In this document: positions 17,566-27,286 of the stretch, one piece after another
Layout of the letters: the number at the start of each line of letters is the position of its first letter
Numbering within the stretch: the first letter of the stretch is position 1
DNA from: Paludibacter sp.
GTDB taxonomy: Bacteria > Bacteroidota > Bacteroidia > Bacteroidales > Paludibacteraceae
DNA length: 64,000 nucleotides
Direction of reading: 5' to 3'
Assembly: GCA_028692715.1 (NCBI GenBank)
Contig: JAQUWU010000025.1
Coordinates: 1-64,000 of the forward strand
Translations under genes and position numbers: made by a program
Notes under the pieces: model-generated
Seen by the model: the letters and a program-made list of their open reading frames with translations, nothing else
What the model was told of the DNA's origin: nothing
The model's database searches: none

Positions 17566-18639
17566 TTAGGTATATAACCCAAGTTTTTTCAGAAAAAACC
17601 GAATAATTTTTATTTCTTTCCACTGATACGGTGGAATTATATATTGATCAAGATAACGAAGTATTGAAATAAACAATGAAGTTTTTTGATTTCTTTCAGT
17701 ATAATTCGGATAAGTTTCGTTGATAAATCGTATAAAATCATCGGCTCTTTTATCCCACGTATGCTCTTTCAAAGCTCTTTTTCGAGCATTTTGTGCTATT
17801 ACTTTTCTTTCGGCTTCATGGTTTAAATAATAATCAATTTTTTGAATCCATTCGTCAGGATCATCGGCGGTTGCAATTTCATCTTTCTTAAAATATTTGA
17901 TTATTGTTTGCTCACCATTGCTCACTTGACAACATTCTGCCATTGCCAAATCAAATAACCGATTGTTAGCATCCATTTCTTTATCTATTCCGGCATATTG
18001 TCTGTCGTTATGAATATTGATGCAGACTTTTGAAGCGTTATAAATATTATTTGTATCTACACCATGTTTCACAATTTGATACGGAAACCCAAAGTTGTCC
18101 CAACCTGAACCTGCCAAAAAAACGTTTAATTTGTTTGTTTTGGCATATTCTAAGAGCTTTTTTATATACTTGTCGCGGCCTGATCCACTGCTTGCATTCC
18201 CTAAAAAAGTAATATCATATTTCTTTTCCATTTCCACCGGGTGGAAAATATTGTTGTCTGATCCAAATGGGAAATGATAATATGGAATTCCGACTGAGTT
18301 ATATTTATTAAAGTTAAGCGTTGCAAAATCAGGATTATATGCAAACAGAAACCTTGATTTCCAGCGTTTCAGAAATGATTTGTAAAAACATATATAGGAA
18401 TTGTAAATACTTAAGATAATTGGACCTTTGAAGTTGTGCATTGCTTTCGAAGCTGAAATCTCGCCTGAGTTTCCAATGGATACAACCAAAATGTCGCCTT
18501 CAATTTCTTCAATTTTTGTTGTAAATTTCACGCACAGTCCCTTCAATTCCAGTTGTTGGAAAAAACTGAAATACATACTTCCAAAAATGGCATTGTTTTG
18601 GTCGTTTCCAAGTCCCGGAAAATAAAAACAAATCTTCAT
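17566..18639 (-). CDS. CgeB-like glycosyltransferase
   Basis: The 357-residue protein resembles GT-B proteins of the CgeB/DUF3880 type. MKICFYFPGLGN is the first strand, DITFLGNASSGSGRDKYIKKLL is the linker and first strand of the second domain, and a Glyco_trans_1-like C-terminal block follows (ANNRLFDLAMAECCQVSNG, then KIDYYLNHEAERKVIAQNAR). The start codon lies 1 bp from the end of the flippase gene upstream, so translation is likely coupled. Acceptor and donor are unknown. Confidence 0.82.
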   Translation of the reverse strand: MKICFYFPGLGNDQNNAIFGSMYFSFFQQLELKGLCVKFTTKIEEIEGDILVVSIGNSGEISASKAMHNFKGPIILSIYNSYICFYKSFLKRWKSRFLFAYNPDFATLNFNKYNSVGIPYYHFPFGSDNNIFHPVEMEKKYDITFLGNASSGSGRDKYIKKLLEYAKTNKLNVFLAGSGWDNFGFPYQIVKHGVDTNNIYNASKVCINIHNDRQYAGIDKEMDANNRLFDLAMAECCQVSNGEQTIIKYFKKDEIATADDPDEWIQKIDYYLNHEAERKVIAQNARKRALKEHTWDKRADDFIRFINETYPNYTERNQKTSLFISILRYLDQYIIPPYQWKEIKIIRFFLKKLGLYT

Positions 18640-18640
18640 T

Positions 18641-20038
18641 TTATTTTTTCTTGAATGATTTTAGGGTGTTAACTGAAATTGTAATTATATAGTGCGGTTT
18701 AATGTTAAGTTCTTTTATCACCATATAAGGCCATTTCCAATTGTGATACAACGACAGAACAATTCCGGGTGCCAAAACCATACTCCATACTCCTAAATTG
18801 GTGAAATTGAATAGGATAAATAACAAAAGCAATGATGCTCCTCCGGAAATAAGCACGGACTTGAAAAATGGGACTTCGTTTTTAGTGAGTAAAGTTGAAG
18901 TCGAAATGGACTGACAGGCTTCAAAAAACGAGAAGATTAACATTGCAAGTAATATCCAATTATTCAACAAAAATGTCTTACTGTGAATCATTTCCAAAAT
19001 AGAATTACCAAACCAGAGAAGTCCTGTCCCTGCCACAATAAAAACAATAGCGACGGTCAAAATCCCTTTTACGTACAGACGTTTCACGTTTTCGTTTTCG
19101 TCTCTGATGCGGTATTGAGTTAATTGAGGATAAAAAGTGCCAAACCAAGTACCACCGATACTCAAAATCAAACTAACCAGTTGCTTTGAAATGCCATATT
19201 CAGCCACTTCCGAAAGAGTTAGGTAGAAAGGTGAAATTAAAAGAATGGCCTGAGTTAAGGCAAAATAACCAAGGGTTGTTAATCCTATTTTAAAAGCATT
19301 TGGCGCCATAATTTTCATAACTTCCATTACAGGCATTACTATTGCTTCTTTAATTTGCGCTTTAATTTTTTTGTCGTAAAACGAATAATAGGAAAGCGTG
19401 CGGTTTACAATATCGCCGAAAAACATTCCGATAATCATCGAAATAATTCCCATTTTCAGCAACAGGCAAATCACAGAAACCAGAATGCGAACTGACTGAG
19501 ATATAATGATAATCTGCATGTTCCGTTTTATAAGTCCTCTGCCTGTCAACAATGAGTTATAATAATAAGTATAAAACTCATAAGCAACAATAACTCCGTA
19601 TGTAAACCATGCAATCCAGATTTCTTGTTTATCCCCAGAATATTTTTGTAGCACCGAATTCATATAAACCGGACTTGCAACAATGAATATAACTAAAAAA
19701 ATCAATGACATTGCACCGTAATAGCGCTTCATAGCAGTTATTACACTTTTCAGTAAACTATAATCAATTGGTGAATCTTTTAATTCAACGGCAACATAAC
19801 CTTTGGCTTTTAATTCGGTTACACCACTGAAAACATACACTATATTTCGGGAAAATGAGTTTGAAAAACCAAAGTCGAGTAAAGTTATTAGGGAACTTAT
19901 GGTCAGAAATATGCTCCACAAACCATATTCTTCGGTAGGCAGCATTTTGAGCACCAACGGTAAAATAATTATTCCCGATGCAATGCGCATAAATGTTGCC
20001 ATATAATTCCAAAAGATATCTTTACGACCTATTTTCAT
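18641..20038 (-). CDS. polysaccharide flippase, Wzx/MATE-like
   Basis: The 465-residue integral membrane protein has about 12-14 hydrophobic segments and an N-terminus (FWNYMATFMRIASGIIILP, then EYGLWSIFLTISSLITLLDFG) typical of Wzx/PST lipid-linked oligosaccharide flippases of the MOP superfamily. Its expected role is moving undecaprenyl-linked repeat units across the inner membrane, consistent with surrounding glycosyltransferases. No Wzy-like polymerase is evident in the window. Confidence 0.88.
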   Translation of the reverse strand: MKIGRKDIFWNYMATFMRIASGIIILPLVLKMLPTEEYGLWSIFLTISSLITLLDFGFSNSFSRNIVYVFSGVTELKAKGYVAVELKDSPIDYSLLKSVITAMKRYYGAMSLIFLVIFIVASPVYMNSVLQKYSGDKQEIWIAWFTYGVIVAYEFYTYYYNSLLTGRGLIKRNMQIIIISQSVRILVSVICLLLKMGIISMIIGMFFGDIVNRTLSYYSFYDKKIKAQIKEAIVMPVMEVMKIMAPNAFKIGLTTLGYFALTQAILLISPFYLTLSEVAEYGISKQLVSLILSIGGTWFGTFYPQLTQYRIRDENENVKRLYVKGILTVAIVFIVAGTGLLWFGNSILEMIHSKTFLLNNWILLAMLIFSFFEACQSISTSTLLTKNEVPFFKSVLISGGASLLLLFILFNFTNLGVWSMVLAPGIVLSLYHNWKWPYMVIKELNIKPHYIITISVNTLKSFKKK

Positions 20039-20117
20039 ACTTTACTTAGTTCCATGTTTCGATGATTATTCATTCAAAAATTAGTTATACCGATTGTAAA
20101 CATTTAAAATGATTGGG

Positions 20118-20966
20118 TTATTTTAATGTACTGTTGGTATCATTTGCCTTGTAATTTTGAATGAATTCCTTATATTTTTCAATTAGATTTGAATGTTCCT
20201 TTAAAAAATTTGTATTCAGTTTATTTTTCAGAATCAATAAATTATCACTGTACTCATCATTCCTGATGCAATCAACAGTAGCTTCTTCAAACATATATTC
20301 AGCCAACTCCCGAACGTTTACCTCGTCAAAAACATGCATGTGCATAAAGGGATAGGAAACGGGATAAGTCTTATGAAATTCGCACTGATACCCATTTTTA
20401 TCAATAGCTGACATAGTATAATCTTCCACATGAGTTTCGTCATTAAACCAGATCATTTTTTTAAAATCATCAATTATATGTTCCAGAGTTGTAGGTTTTC
20501 GGAATTCATCAAAAGTATAGCGATAATTGGGTATTGCATGGTATTGATATCCTCCTTCTTTAGTGATGAAATAGAAATTCAGCAAAAGCCATATAGGATT
20601 TGGAGAATGTTCAATCATATTGCTTGATATGGAGGCGTCAAATTTATGTTGGATATTTGGCTGATTAGAAGCAAAATGCAAATCCAAAATCACTGTTTTA
20701 CGGTCACGCATTTCGCGTTCGCCATGCAAAAGATATACCATCTCCTGTCGGGTTTGGCGAATGGCAGTTCTCAGCATACTTTTTATTGATTTTACACTCA
20801 ACAAATTTCTAACTTTTCCATATCCACCATCAATAATATTGATATCCGTCACCTTACAATTATTATAATCCAGCAGTTGATTCATTCGTCCTCCTATACG
20901 TGCAACCTTGCCGGTAACTCTATCTTTTACAATCTCTTGAATGTTCGTATTACAAAGTAAACTCAT
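20118..20966 (-). CDS. SAM-dependent methyltransferase-like protein
   Basis: The 282-residue protein looks like a divergent class I methyltransferase. VTDINIIDGG occupies the acidic strand-2 position, FDASISSNMIEHSPNPIW is the strand-4/EH block seen in Methyltransf_11 proteins, and GGYQYHAIPNYRYTFD follows. The glycine-rich motif I is poorly conserved (RIGGRMNQLLD), so binding of SAM is uncertain. It sits in the glycan island between the flippase and a relic of wecB. Confidence 0.6.
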   Translation of the reverse strand: MSLLCNTNIQEIVKDRVTGKVARIGGRMNQLLDYNNCKVTDINIIDGGYGKVRNLLSVKSIKSMLRTAIRQTRQEMVYLLHGEREMRDRKTVILDLHFASNQPNIQHKFDASISSNMIEHSPNPIWLLLNFYFITKEGGYQYHAIPNYRYTFDEFRKPTTLEHIIDDFKKMIWFNDETHVEDYTMSAIDKNGYQCEFHKTYPVSYPFMHMHVFDEVNVRELAEYMFEEATVDCIRNDEYSDNLLILKNKLNTNFLKEHSNLIEKYKEFIQNYKANDTNSTLK

Positions 20967-20980
20967 TGTTGATGTGTTTG

Positions 20981-21163
20981 TTAGATTATTTCGTTTAATG
21001 TTATTGCTATTTCTTCGAATAAAACTTCAGAGATATTCGTGTCAAAATGCTGGCCTGTATGAACAATTATTTCTTCCACACCACACAGCGCAAATTGCTG
21101 ACTTAATGTTGAAACTTTTATAAACTGTGGACGTGCACCAATTATTGTGATTATTTCTTTCAT
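20981..21163 (-). pseudogene. truncated UDP-N-acetylglucosamine 2-epimerase (wecB-like) relic
   Basis: Sixty codons encode a good match to the first 50 or so residues of non-hydrolysing UDP-GlcNAc 2-epimerases: IITIIGARPQFIK, then EEIIVHTGQHFD. The match stops after VLFEEIAI and a stop codon follows within ten residues. The family is normally about 360-380 residues, and the next 15 bp lead straight into another gene, so about 85% of the enzyme is missing. The start overlaps the upstream glycosyltransferase stop (ATGA), showing where the intact gene once was coupled. The peptide itself cannot be an active epimerase. Confidence 0.85.
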
Positions 21164-22452
21164 AACTGGTTTAATAAATTAGTAAGTTGCTCTGTAAGTT
21201 TCTTTCGCGAATACTTCAAATAAGTATCATCATTTACATTACAAATATTATTCTTTTCCCACTCTTTTTTTATCTTGATAAGATAAGACGAAATCCCATC
21301 CTTGTCATCATAATCAAACACCTTTCCGGCATTACATTTTTCAATAATTTGTCCAGCTTCATTATTCGGAGGAGCAATGCATAATATGGGCCGTTTTGCG
21401 GCTAAGTATTCAAATAATTTCCCCGGAAGAAAAGCCGAATCTTTGTCGTTGTTTGGAATTAATAAGACTAAAACTGAACTGTCAGACATTATCTGCACTG
21501 CCTCAGCGTGTTTTACTTGTGGTAAAATTTCCGTAAACTGACTTAAATTTCGAGCTTGAATTTCGGGATTAATCACCTTTCCACTATGCCCTACAAATCT
21601 AAGAAGACAGTTCTCCTTATCATTCTGATTCTCGAATGCCGACAAAAGTGAGCTTAAGTCAGTTGAGTTATAAAGAATTCCTATATAAGTAATGGTGAAT
21701 TTTGCTAATTTATTCTGTGTTACCGAAAGGAAGTCGTCCTCATCAAATCCATTGGTTATAACATTAAATTTAGTAAAGTCAAGTTTGTTGCTTTTTAATT
21801 GAAATGTGTTTTGCGTCGATTCACACGTAACAATGATTTTATCAGCTTGTTCTAATACTTTTCTCTCATACCGTTTATTAATAATATCGGCTAGTTTTGT
21901 AGGATAAAGTTTTTTATAATAATGAATATCTGTCCAGGGATCGCGAAAATCGGCAATCCAATTTATATTTTTATATTTTTGCTTCAATTTCAACCCTATG
22001 AGTTGGGTTGAATGAGGAGGACTTGTGGTAACAATAGAATCGATTCCTTCTTGTTCTATCAATTTACATGCTTCTTTGTAGGCAAATCTATTCCATCCTC
22101 TTCGAGGGTCTGGTAAAAAAAAATTACCACGAATAAAACGAGATATTTTATGAAAAAGAGTCGGTTTTTCTTCATCTGTAAAGCCGCCAAAAGGAATTTC
22201 TTTTTCCGGTGATATTCGCTTATATAAATTCAGAATCTCAAACGTACTCGTTTTACTGATTTTAATATTTGAAGATATATCTTTCTCTAAGCTTTTATCT
22301 ATTTGTGGATATGAAGCTTCGTTTTCATTCACCGTTAAAACAATAGGTTCCCAATCGAATTGAGGTAAGTATTTTACAAATTTCAACCATCGTTGAACTC
22401 CCGACCCTCCGCTCGGAAACCAATAATAGGTTATTATTAATACTTTTTTCAT
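21160..22452 (-). CDS. glycosyltransferase family 4
   Basis: The 430-residue GT-B protein starts VLIITYYWFPSGGSGVQRWLK, the donor/acceptor loop typical of GT4 enzymes in Bacteroidota glycan loci, and carries WIADFRDPWTD and a C-terminal FLPGKLFEYLAAKRPILCI block. The acceptor is unknown. It overlaps the epimerase relic by 4 bp. Confidence 0.9.
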   Translation of the reverse strand: MKKVLIITYYWFPSGGSGVQRWLKFVKYLPQFDWEPIVLTVNENEASYPQIDKSLEKDISSNIKISKTSTFEILNLYKRISPEKEIPFGGFTDEEKPTLFHKISRFIRGNFFLPDPRRGWNRFAYKEACKLIEQEGIDSIVTTSPPHSTQLIGLKLKQKYKNINWIADFRDPWTDIHYYKKLYPTKLADIINKRYERKVLEQADKIIVTCESTQNTFQLKSNKLDFTKFNVITNGFDEDDFLSVTQNKLAKFTITYIGILYNSTDLSSLLSAFENQNDKENCLLRFVGHSGKVINPEIQARNLSQFTEILPQVKHAEAVQIMSDSSVLVLLIPNNDKDSAFLPGKLFEYLAAKRPILCIAPPNNEAGQIIEKCNAGKVFDYDDKDGISSYLIKIKKEWEKNNICNVNDDTYLKYSRKKLTEQLTNLLNQL

Positions 22453-22562
22453 TTTTACTTTTTGGGTTTTGTCTATTGTTATTCAAATTGAGGCATAATT
22501 TTAAATTTTCCTATAACTTTCTTACATTCTGAGAGGGGTGAACACTATAAAAATAGAAAAAT

Positions 22563-23354
22563 TTAAATTCTACTTAATTTTATCAAATAATAGCCTGTTG
22601 TCGTGAAAAAGTTTTTTAAATATGGAATAGAAGCAATTAATTTATTCAATTTTCGGGGTTTTAAACCAAACTTAATATCGTAATTAGGATTGATAAAATA
22701 CAAGGTTTTTTCTACTTTCTCGTACCCATTTTTCAGATACAATTGTTCGAATTGTTCCAGACTAATGCCTGTTTCTTTTATTTCAACAAGCGAATTCACT
22801 TTTACCTTACTTTCTCCAAAAAGTTTCAATAGCGCTTTGTATAAAAACATTGGAAGTAAGTGAAAATATGGTAAATGTGACAAAATTTTACTTTCGCAAA
22901 TTTGTTGGTGACCACCAAAAGGATTTTGCCAGGGGGGGAAAGCAAAAAAGGCAACTCCATCAGGCGAAAGCCATTTCTTCATCAGTCCCAAGAATTTATC
23001 CTGATCATGAATATGTTCAATTACATCACGCAAAAAGATAATATCAAATTTCCCATCAAAATCATTCGTCTTATAAATATCTTCACTAATTAGCTTTAGG
23101 TTTGCAACCATAGGATGCGAAGCAAAAAAAGCACGTCCTTTTTCGATTTTTGGTTCGCTAAAATCAACACCTGTACAAATGCACCCCCTATCCAGAAAAG
23201 GTTTCAGATTACCGGCTTCACCGCAGCCAATTTCCATTACCTGCATGCCCGGTTTTATCCCTTTTTTTTGCTCAATATACGGAACAATATATTTCTCGGT
23301 GGAAATAACCTGCTCGTTAACATATTGAAGTCGATCGATGTGTCGTTTTTGCAT
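22563..23354 (-). CDS. class I SAM-dependent methyltransferase
   Basis: The 263-residue protein has a full Methyltransf_23/25 motif set: VMEIGCGEAGNLKPFL (motif I), CTGVDFSEPKIEKG (motif II), FDIIFLRDVIEHIHD (motif III/IV) and LSPDGVAFFAFPPW. It probably methylates a sugar or small molecule in the polysaccharide pathway, judged by location only. It stands at the right end of the island before gltX. Confidence 0.85.
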   Translation of the reverse strand: MQKRHIDRLQYVNEQVISTEKYIVPYIEQKKGIKPGMQVMEIGCGEAGNLKPFLDRGCICTGVDFSEPKIEKGRAFFASHPMVANLKLISEDIYKTNDFDGKFDIIFLRDVIEHIHDQDKFLGLMKKWLSPDGVAFFAFPPWQNPFGGHQQICESKILSHLPYFHLLPMFLYKALLKLFGESKVKVNSLVEIKETGISLEQFEQLYLKNGYEKVEKTLYFINPNYDIKFGLKPRKLNKLIASIPYLKNFFTTTGYYLIKLSRI

Positions 23355-23447
23355 GTAAATTTTCTGTTGAACACTTGCTACCCAATTTATAGGCGGTAAG
23401 ATGAATATGTATTAAATTGGCTTAGTAGGTTATATTTTTCTTTCAAA

Positions 23448-23530
23448 TTCGCTCCCTAAACGGGAGAACAATAAATTTCAAAGACGAACCTTATGCCTTA
23501 CTTCCCTCTCCTCGGGGAGGTGGTGTAAAA
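23448..23530. repeat. degenerate GC-rich palindromic element before the methyltransferase gene
   Basis: Two short hairpins, CTCCCTAAACGGGAG at about 23451-23465 and CCCTCTCCTCGGGGAGGTGG at about 23504-23523, are about 40 bp apart. Arm composition and spacing resemble the miniature elements in leuS, with more decay. Confidence 0.5.
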
Positions 23531-23552
23531 ATGTATAGTGAGGTTTCAGTTC

Positions 23553-25076
23553 TTATCCTATTACTTCAATTGTTTTTTTCAACCGACTAATGGTTTCTTC
23601 TTTTCCTATAATCTCAATAATGTCGAACATGTGCGGTCCTTTCGGTTCACCCACTACCGATAAACGGAAAGCGTTCATTATTCCGCCCAAATTATATTCT
23701 TTGGCTGTTATCCACTCTTTTACAATATTTTCTGTGTTTTCTGCCGAAAAATCATCAATGGCTTCCAGAATTTTAATCAGTTCGGTTAGTTGAGCAGGCG
23801 TTTCAGCTTTCCAGCGTTTTTTGATTGTTTTTTCATCGTATTCGGTCGGTGCTTCGAAAAAGAAAGATGATTGTCCCCAAAGTTCATTTACGAAGTTGAC
23901 GCGTTCTTTCACGAGCGAAACAATTTTTACCAGTTTTTCCGAATCTTCGAAAATAGCTTTTTCTACTAATATTAAATGGAAGTATTCTGCTATTTCTTCG
24001 TCCGATTTCTGTTGCACATATTTATGATTGAACCATTTGCCCTTTTCGTAATCGAATTTTGCACCGCTTTTGCTCACTCTGTCCAGCGAGAATTGCTCAA
24101 TCAGTTCCTGCATACTGAAGATTTCCTGTTCGGTACCGGAGTTCCAGCCCAACAACGAAAGGAAGTTCACTAATGCTTCTGGAAAATATCCTGCTTCGCG
24201 ATAACCTGAATAGGTATCGCCGGTTTTATGATCTTTCCAGATAAGTGGAAATACAGGAAATCCGAGTCTGTCGCCATCGCGTTTACTCAGTTTTCCGTTA
24301 CCTTCGGGTTTTAGTAAAAGTGGAAGATGAGCAAATTCAGGCATTTGTTCTGTCCAGCCAAGGTACTTATATAAAAGCACATGGAGTGGGGCAGAGGGTA
24401 ACCATTCTTCACCACGGATTACATGCGATATCTCCATCAAATAATCGTCCACCACATTGGCCATGTGGTAGGTAGGCAATTCGTCCGACGACTTAAAAAG
24501 TACTTTGTCATCGATAACCGACGAATTTACAATTACTTCGCCCCGAATTAAATCCTGAACTTTTATTTCCTGATTGGGTTCTATTTTTATTCGAACCACG
24601 TATTGTTCGCCATTCTCAATGCGTGAATTTACTTCCTCGGCGGTTAAAGTCAGCGAATTGCTCATCATGCCACGTGTTTTAGCATCATATTGGAAGTTAG
24701 CAATCTCTGCGCGTTTTGCTTCGAGTTCTGCCGGCGTATCGAAAGCAATATAAGCCAATCCCGCTTCAAGCAGTTGGTCAACATATTTGCGATAAATAGT
24801 TTTACGTTCGCTTTGGCGGTAAGGTGCGTGAGGACCATTTTCGCCCGATACAGAACCTATTCCTTCGTCGATAGTAATGCCTAGCCAGTGAAGCGATTCC
24901 ACAATATAATCTTCGGCTCCCGCTACAAAACGAGCGGAGTCGGTATCTTCAATGCGGAGCAACATGTCGCCTCCGTGTTTTTTTGCAAAAAGGTAGTTGT
25001 ACAATGCGGTTCGTACCCCGCCAATATGTAAAGGTCCGGTAGGACTTGGTGCAAAGCGCACTCTTACTCGTTTCAT
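23553..25076 (-). CDS. gltX: glutamyl-tRNA synthetase
   Basis: The 507-residue class I synthetase charges tRNA-Glu. The HIGH-type motif lies in [20 protein letters not shown] (residues 8-27) and the KMSKS-type motif is KLSKRDGDR near residue 263. The C-terminal anticodon-binding part is complete. The length is normal for Bacteroidota and, unlike leuS in this window, the gene carries no palindromic insertion. Confidence 0.97.
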   Translation of the reverse strand: MKRVRVRFAPSPTGPLHIGGVRTALYNYLFAKKHGGDMLLRIEDTDSARFVAGAEDYIVESLHWLGITIDEGIGSVSGENGPHAPYRQSERKTIYRKYVDQLLEAGLAYIAFDTPAELEAKRAEIANFQYDAKTRGMMSNSLTLTAEEVNSRIENGEQYVVRIKIEPNQEIKVQDLIRGEVIVNSSVIDDKVLFKSSDELPTYHMANVVDDYLMEISHVIRGEEWLPSAPLHVLLYKYLGWTEQMPEFAHLPLLLKPEGNGKLSKRDGDRLGFPVFPLIWKDHKTGDTYSGYREAGYFPEALVNFLSLLGWNSGTEQEIFSMQELIEQFSLDRVSKSGAKFDYEKGKWFNHKYVQQKSDEEIAEYFHLILVEKAIFEDSEKLVKIVSLVKERVNFVNELWGQSSFFFEAPTEYDEKTIKKRWKAETPAQLTELIKILEAIDDFSAENTENIVKEWITAKEYNLGGIMNAFRLSVVGEPKGPHMFDIIEIIGKEETISRLKKTIEVIG

Positions 25077-25223
25077 TTATATTTTTTTTTTAACTTCCAG
25101 AAAAATAACTAAAGTGAGGTGCAAAAATAACAAAAAATGTTGAGAATTAGGCAGAATACAATGCAAACAGAGATCAGAACGCAAATAACGCAAATAAACT
25201 CAGATATTCACAAAAAACGAAGG

Positions 25224-25475
25224 TAAGTAAATGGAACAAATTAATGTACCATTTAGAAACATTAATAGAACGCTGATTTATCGGAAAATAAAGGATAAAA
25301 CAAAACGGATTTTTCTTGCCTTCGGCAAGATGATTAAGACGCAACTATCTGTAAATCATTCCGATTTATCGGAATTCAAATCCGTTTTTTCAAATCCACT
25401 CTATCAGTGAAAATCAGCGTTCTATTCTTAAATATTTTCATGCAAAATACGACATTATTTGTTTTCAATTACTTA
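25224..25475. repeat. long dispersed repeat, copy 1 (inverted relative to copy at 32.35 kb)
   Basis: About 250 bp, nearly identical to the reverse complement of 32349-32630. It holds nested hairpins: CTTGCCTTCGGCAAG and ATTCCGATTTATCGGAAT. It starts near AAGTAAATGGAACAAATTAA and ends near ACGACATTATTTGTTTTCAA. It has no coding potential. Confidence 0.88.
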
Positions 25476-25659
25476 AATAGGGAGGCTTTTAAGAAAAGTA
25501 TTTCTAATATTTAAGGATAAGTAGTAGTCAGGATTTATTGTTGCTGCAGAATTTACGTTCTGTATTCTTATTTTGACTTTGGAACTTTGTTCGTTCAACT
25601 GCCAATATTTATCGAAAAACAACAAATCCATTTTGTTGTTCGGGAAAAAACTACTTTCT

Positions 25660-25852
25660 TTGCGAAACCTTTTGACGTGCGAAAAAAACCTTTTACGTCC
25701 GCAGGATTCAAAAGCATTTAAAAGGATGAAGCAAGTCTGGCAAATGATCAAAACGCTCAAAGGTCTTCGACGCTTTGAGGTTTTTAGGTGAGATATTTGA
25801 AATTTTTACGCAAAAACCTTTTGACATCCGAAGTATTCAAAAGCGTTTGAAA
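25660..25852. repeat. three direct repeats upstream of the DUF2975 gene
   Basis: Units beginning AACCTTTTGACGTGCG (about 25667), AACCTTTTACGTCCG (about 25688) and AACCTTTTGACATCCG (about 25816) are partly followed by TTCAAAAGC, so each unit is an imperfect inverted repeat of the CTTTTGA/TCAAAAG kind. The last lies just before the DUF2975 start. They could be sites for the HTH protein encoded downstream, or a decayed repeat. Confidence 0.4.
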
Positions 25853-25867
25853 TAAACATAAAATTCC

Positions 25868-26524
25868 ATGAAGCGAATTAAAACATTATGTGTCATTTTA
25901 TTAGTTGTCTTTTTCGGCAGCCTTTATCAGGGTGCTATATTGCCTTTTATCGAAGGTTTGAAATTCGGCTTTACAACAGCAACTTACGAAAAAAATCATA
26001 AGCTAAGCACCGAAGATTTTGTGTTGCTCGATGTGGTGGCAAAAGACAATAATTACTTCGAACAATCGGAAACAAACTTGCTCACCGGCGAAAAAGTAAT
26101 GATTCGTCCCACCAACATGACCTTTTTAGTCCAATCGTTGCCCGAAAAACCGGCATGGTGGGGAGTAAGCAGTGTTATTTCCAATATTTTTCTGGTTGTA
26201 ATGTTGGTATTAGGTATATGGATTCCCTTTTTGGTGGTAAAAGTTGTGCGTTCGTTGCAACACTCTGCCGTCTTCGATCGACAGAATCTTGTTGTTATCC
26301 GACGTATAGGTGTTATTTTGGTGGCTATGGGAGTTCTGGAAACGGTTTTACAAGCCATCAATATCTTTTCGGCACAGGCAATGATCGATTTGATACATTA
26401 TAAATTAAGTTACGCAAAAGTGGTGGATTTTAATCCCTTAATCATGGGGATTGTGGTGCTGATAATGAACGAAGTATTGCGCATTGGTACCGAAATGAAA
26501 GAAGAACAAGATTTGACAATATAG
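25868..26524 (+). CDS. DUF2975 family membrane protein
   Basis: The 218-residue protein has four likely membrane segments: TLCVILLVVFFGSLYQGAIL near the N-terminus, NIFLVVMLVLGIWIPFLVV, then IGVILVAMGVLETVLQAI and LIMGIVVLIMNEVLRIG. This is the layout of DUF2975. Members are regularly followed by a small Cro/C1-type regulator, as here. The function is unknown; a membrane partner that controls the regulator is a reasonable inference from the pairing. Confidence 0.8.
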   Translation: MKRIKTLCVILLVVFFGSLYQGAILPFIEGLKFGFTTATYEKNHKLSTEDFVLLDVVAKDNNYFEQSETNLLTGEKVMIRPTNMTFLVQSLPEKPAWWGVSSVISNIFLVVMLVLGIWIPFLVVKVVRSLQHSAVFDRQNLVVIRRIGVILVAMGVLETVLQAINIFSAQAMIDLIHYKLSYAKVVDFNPLIMGIVVLIMNEVLRIGTEMKEEQDLTI

Positions 26525-26531
26525 AAAACAG

Positions 26532-26585
26532 AGCCCTAACCCCTAAAAGGGGGATAATATTTGTTCCCCTTTAAAAGTTAGGAGT
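26532..26585. repeat. miniature palindromic element between DUF2975 and HTH genes
   Basis: The left arm CCCTAACCCCTAAAAGGGGG and right arm TTCCCCTTTAAAAGTTAGGAG are inverted relatives separated by about 10 bp. It begins shortly after the DUF2975 stop codon and ends 9 bp before the HTH start codon, so it occupies nearly the whole gap between the two genes. Confidence 0.7.
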
Positions 26586-26594
26586 AATTATAAT

Positions 26595-26819
26595 ATGCCG
26601 ATAATAGTAAATTTGGATGTAATGATGGCACGACGAAAAATTTCGTTGAACGAGCTGTCGGAGCGGGTGGATATAACACCGGCCAACCTCTCCATCCTAA
26701 AAACAGGCAAAGCCAAAGCCATTCGCTTTAGTACTTTGGAAGCCATTTGCAAAGTGCTCGACTGTCAGCCGGCCGATATTCTGGAATTCAGCGAAGAACC
26801 TATTCCAGAACGCAAATAA
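26595..26819 (+). CDS. small Cro/C1-type (HTH_26/YozG-like) regulator
   Basis: The 74-residue protein is almost only a helix-turn-helix domain: MARRKISLNELSERVDITPANLS, then RFSTLEAICKVLDCQPADIL. It is the usual companion of DUF2975 proteins. The gene pair is split by a palindromic repeat. The last codons and stop (GAACGCAAATAA) come from another repeat that begins here, so the natural C-terminus may have been changed. Confidence 0.85.
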   Translation: MPIIVNLDVMMARRKISLNELSERVDITPANLSILKTGKAKAIRFSTLEAICKVLDCQPADILEFSEEPIPERK

Positions 26820-26910
26820 CGCAAATCGTCGCCAATTTCTTTATTGAGTTTTTTGAACATTTAAAAACAGACTGTTTTTTTGTTTGTGTAAATTTGCGCT
26901 ATTTGCTCAT
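26808..26910. repeat. interspersed repeat with GAACGCAAATAACGCAAAT end
   Basis: Starts inside the last codons of the HTH gene with GAACGCAAATAACGCAAAT and ends near AAATTTGCGCTATTTGC, a partial inverted counterpart. The same start occurs at 25177-25195. It belongs to the loose group of repeats rich in GCAAAT/GCAGAT common in this phylum. Confidence 0.5.
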
Positions 26911-27286
26911 GTCTACCGAACAGGCAGGTTTCACTCTTTTCTTTTGAAGTTTCGCGAAAAACCCTACTTTTTAGTAGTTAGGTTTCCGTTTCTATTTTAG
27001 TTCATAAAAATATATCTACCGTTATTTTATTAAAACATTAAAAAACTGCTATTTAGCTGTAGATAATTTTGTTGTAAATACTTGTATTTTTTTTGCATTT
27101 TTATCGAATAACCCTAAATTATTTCCTATCTTTGTTGACTGGCTAAACTTTATTTAGGCTTATTCTGTTTTGTAACTGTAATTTAATGCTAACATAAATT
27201 GCTGGAAACAAACATTTATTACTTTTACCGACAAATAAATATTAAATAAACTAATTACGAATATAAACTCTTTAAAAATTATCAAC
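26911..27286. other. non-coding leader region before the secreted protein gene
   Basis: AT-rich and without a supportable gene. A TATCTTTG -7-like element is at 27127-27134, about 150 bp before the start codon, which suggests a long 5' leader. No good -33 element is at the expected distance and no further structure is evident. Confidence 0.4.

Noticed and set aside
25473-25791. Open frames of 95 codons (minus) and 72 codons (plus) near 25.5-25.8 kb
   Set aside because: They run through repeat DNA and direct repeats, lack plausible start signals and show no recognisable protein features.
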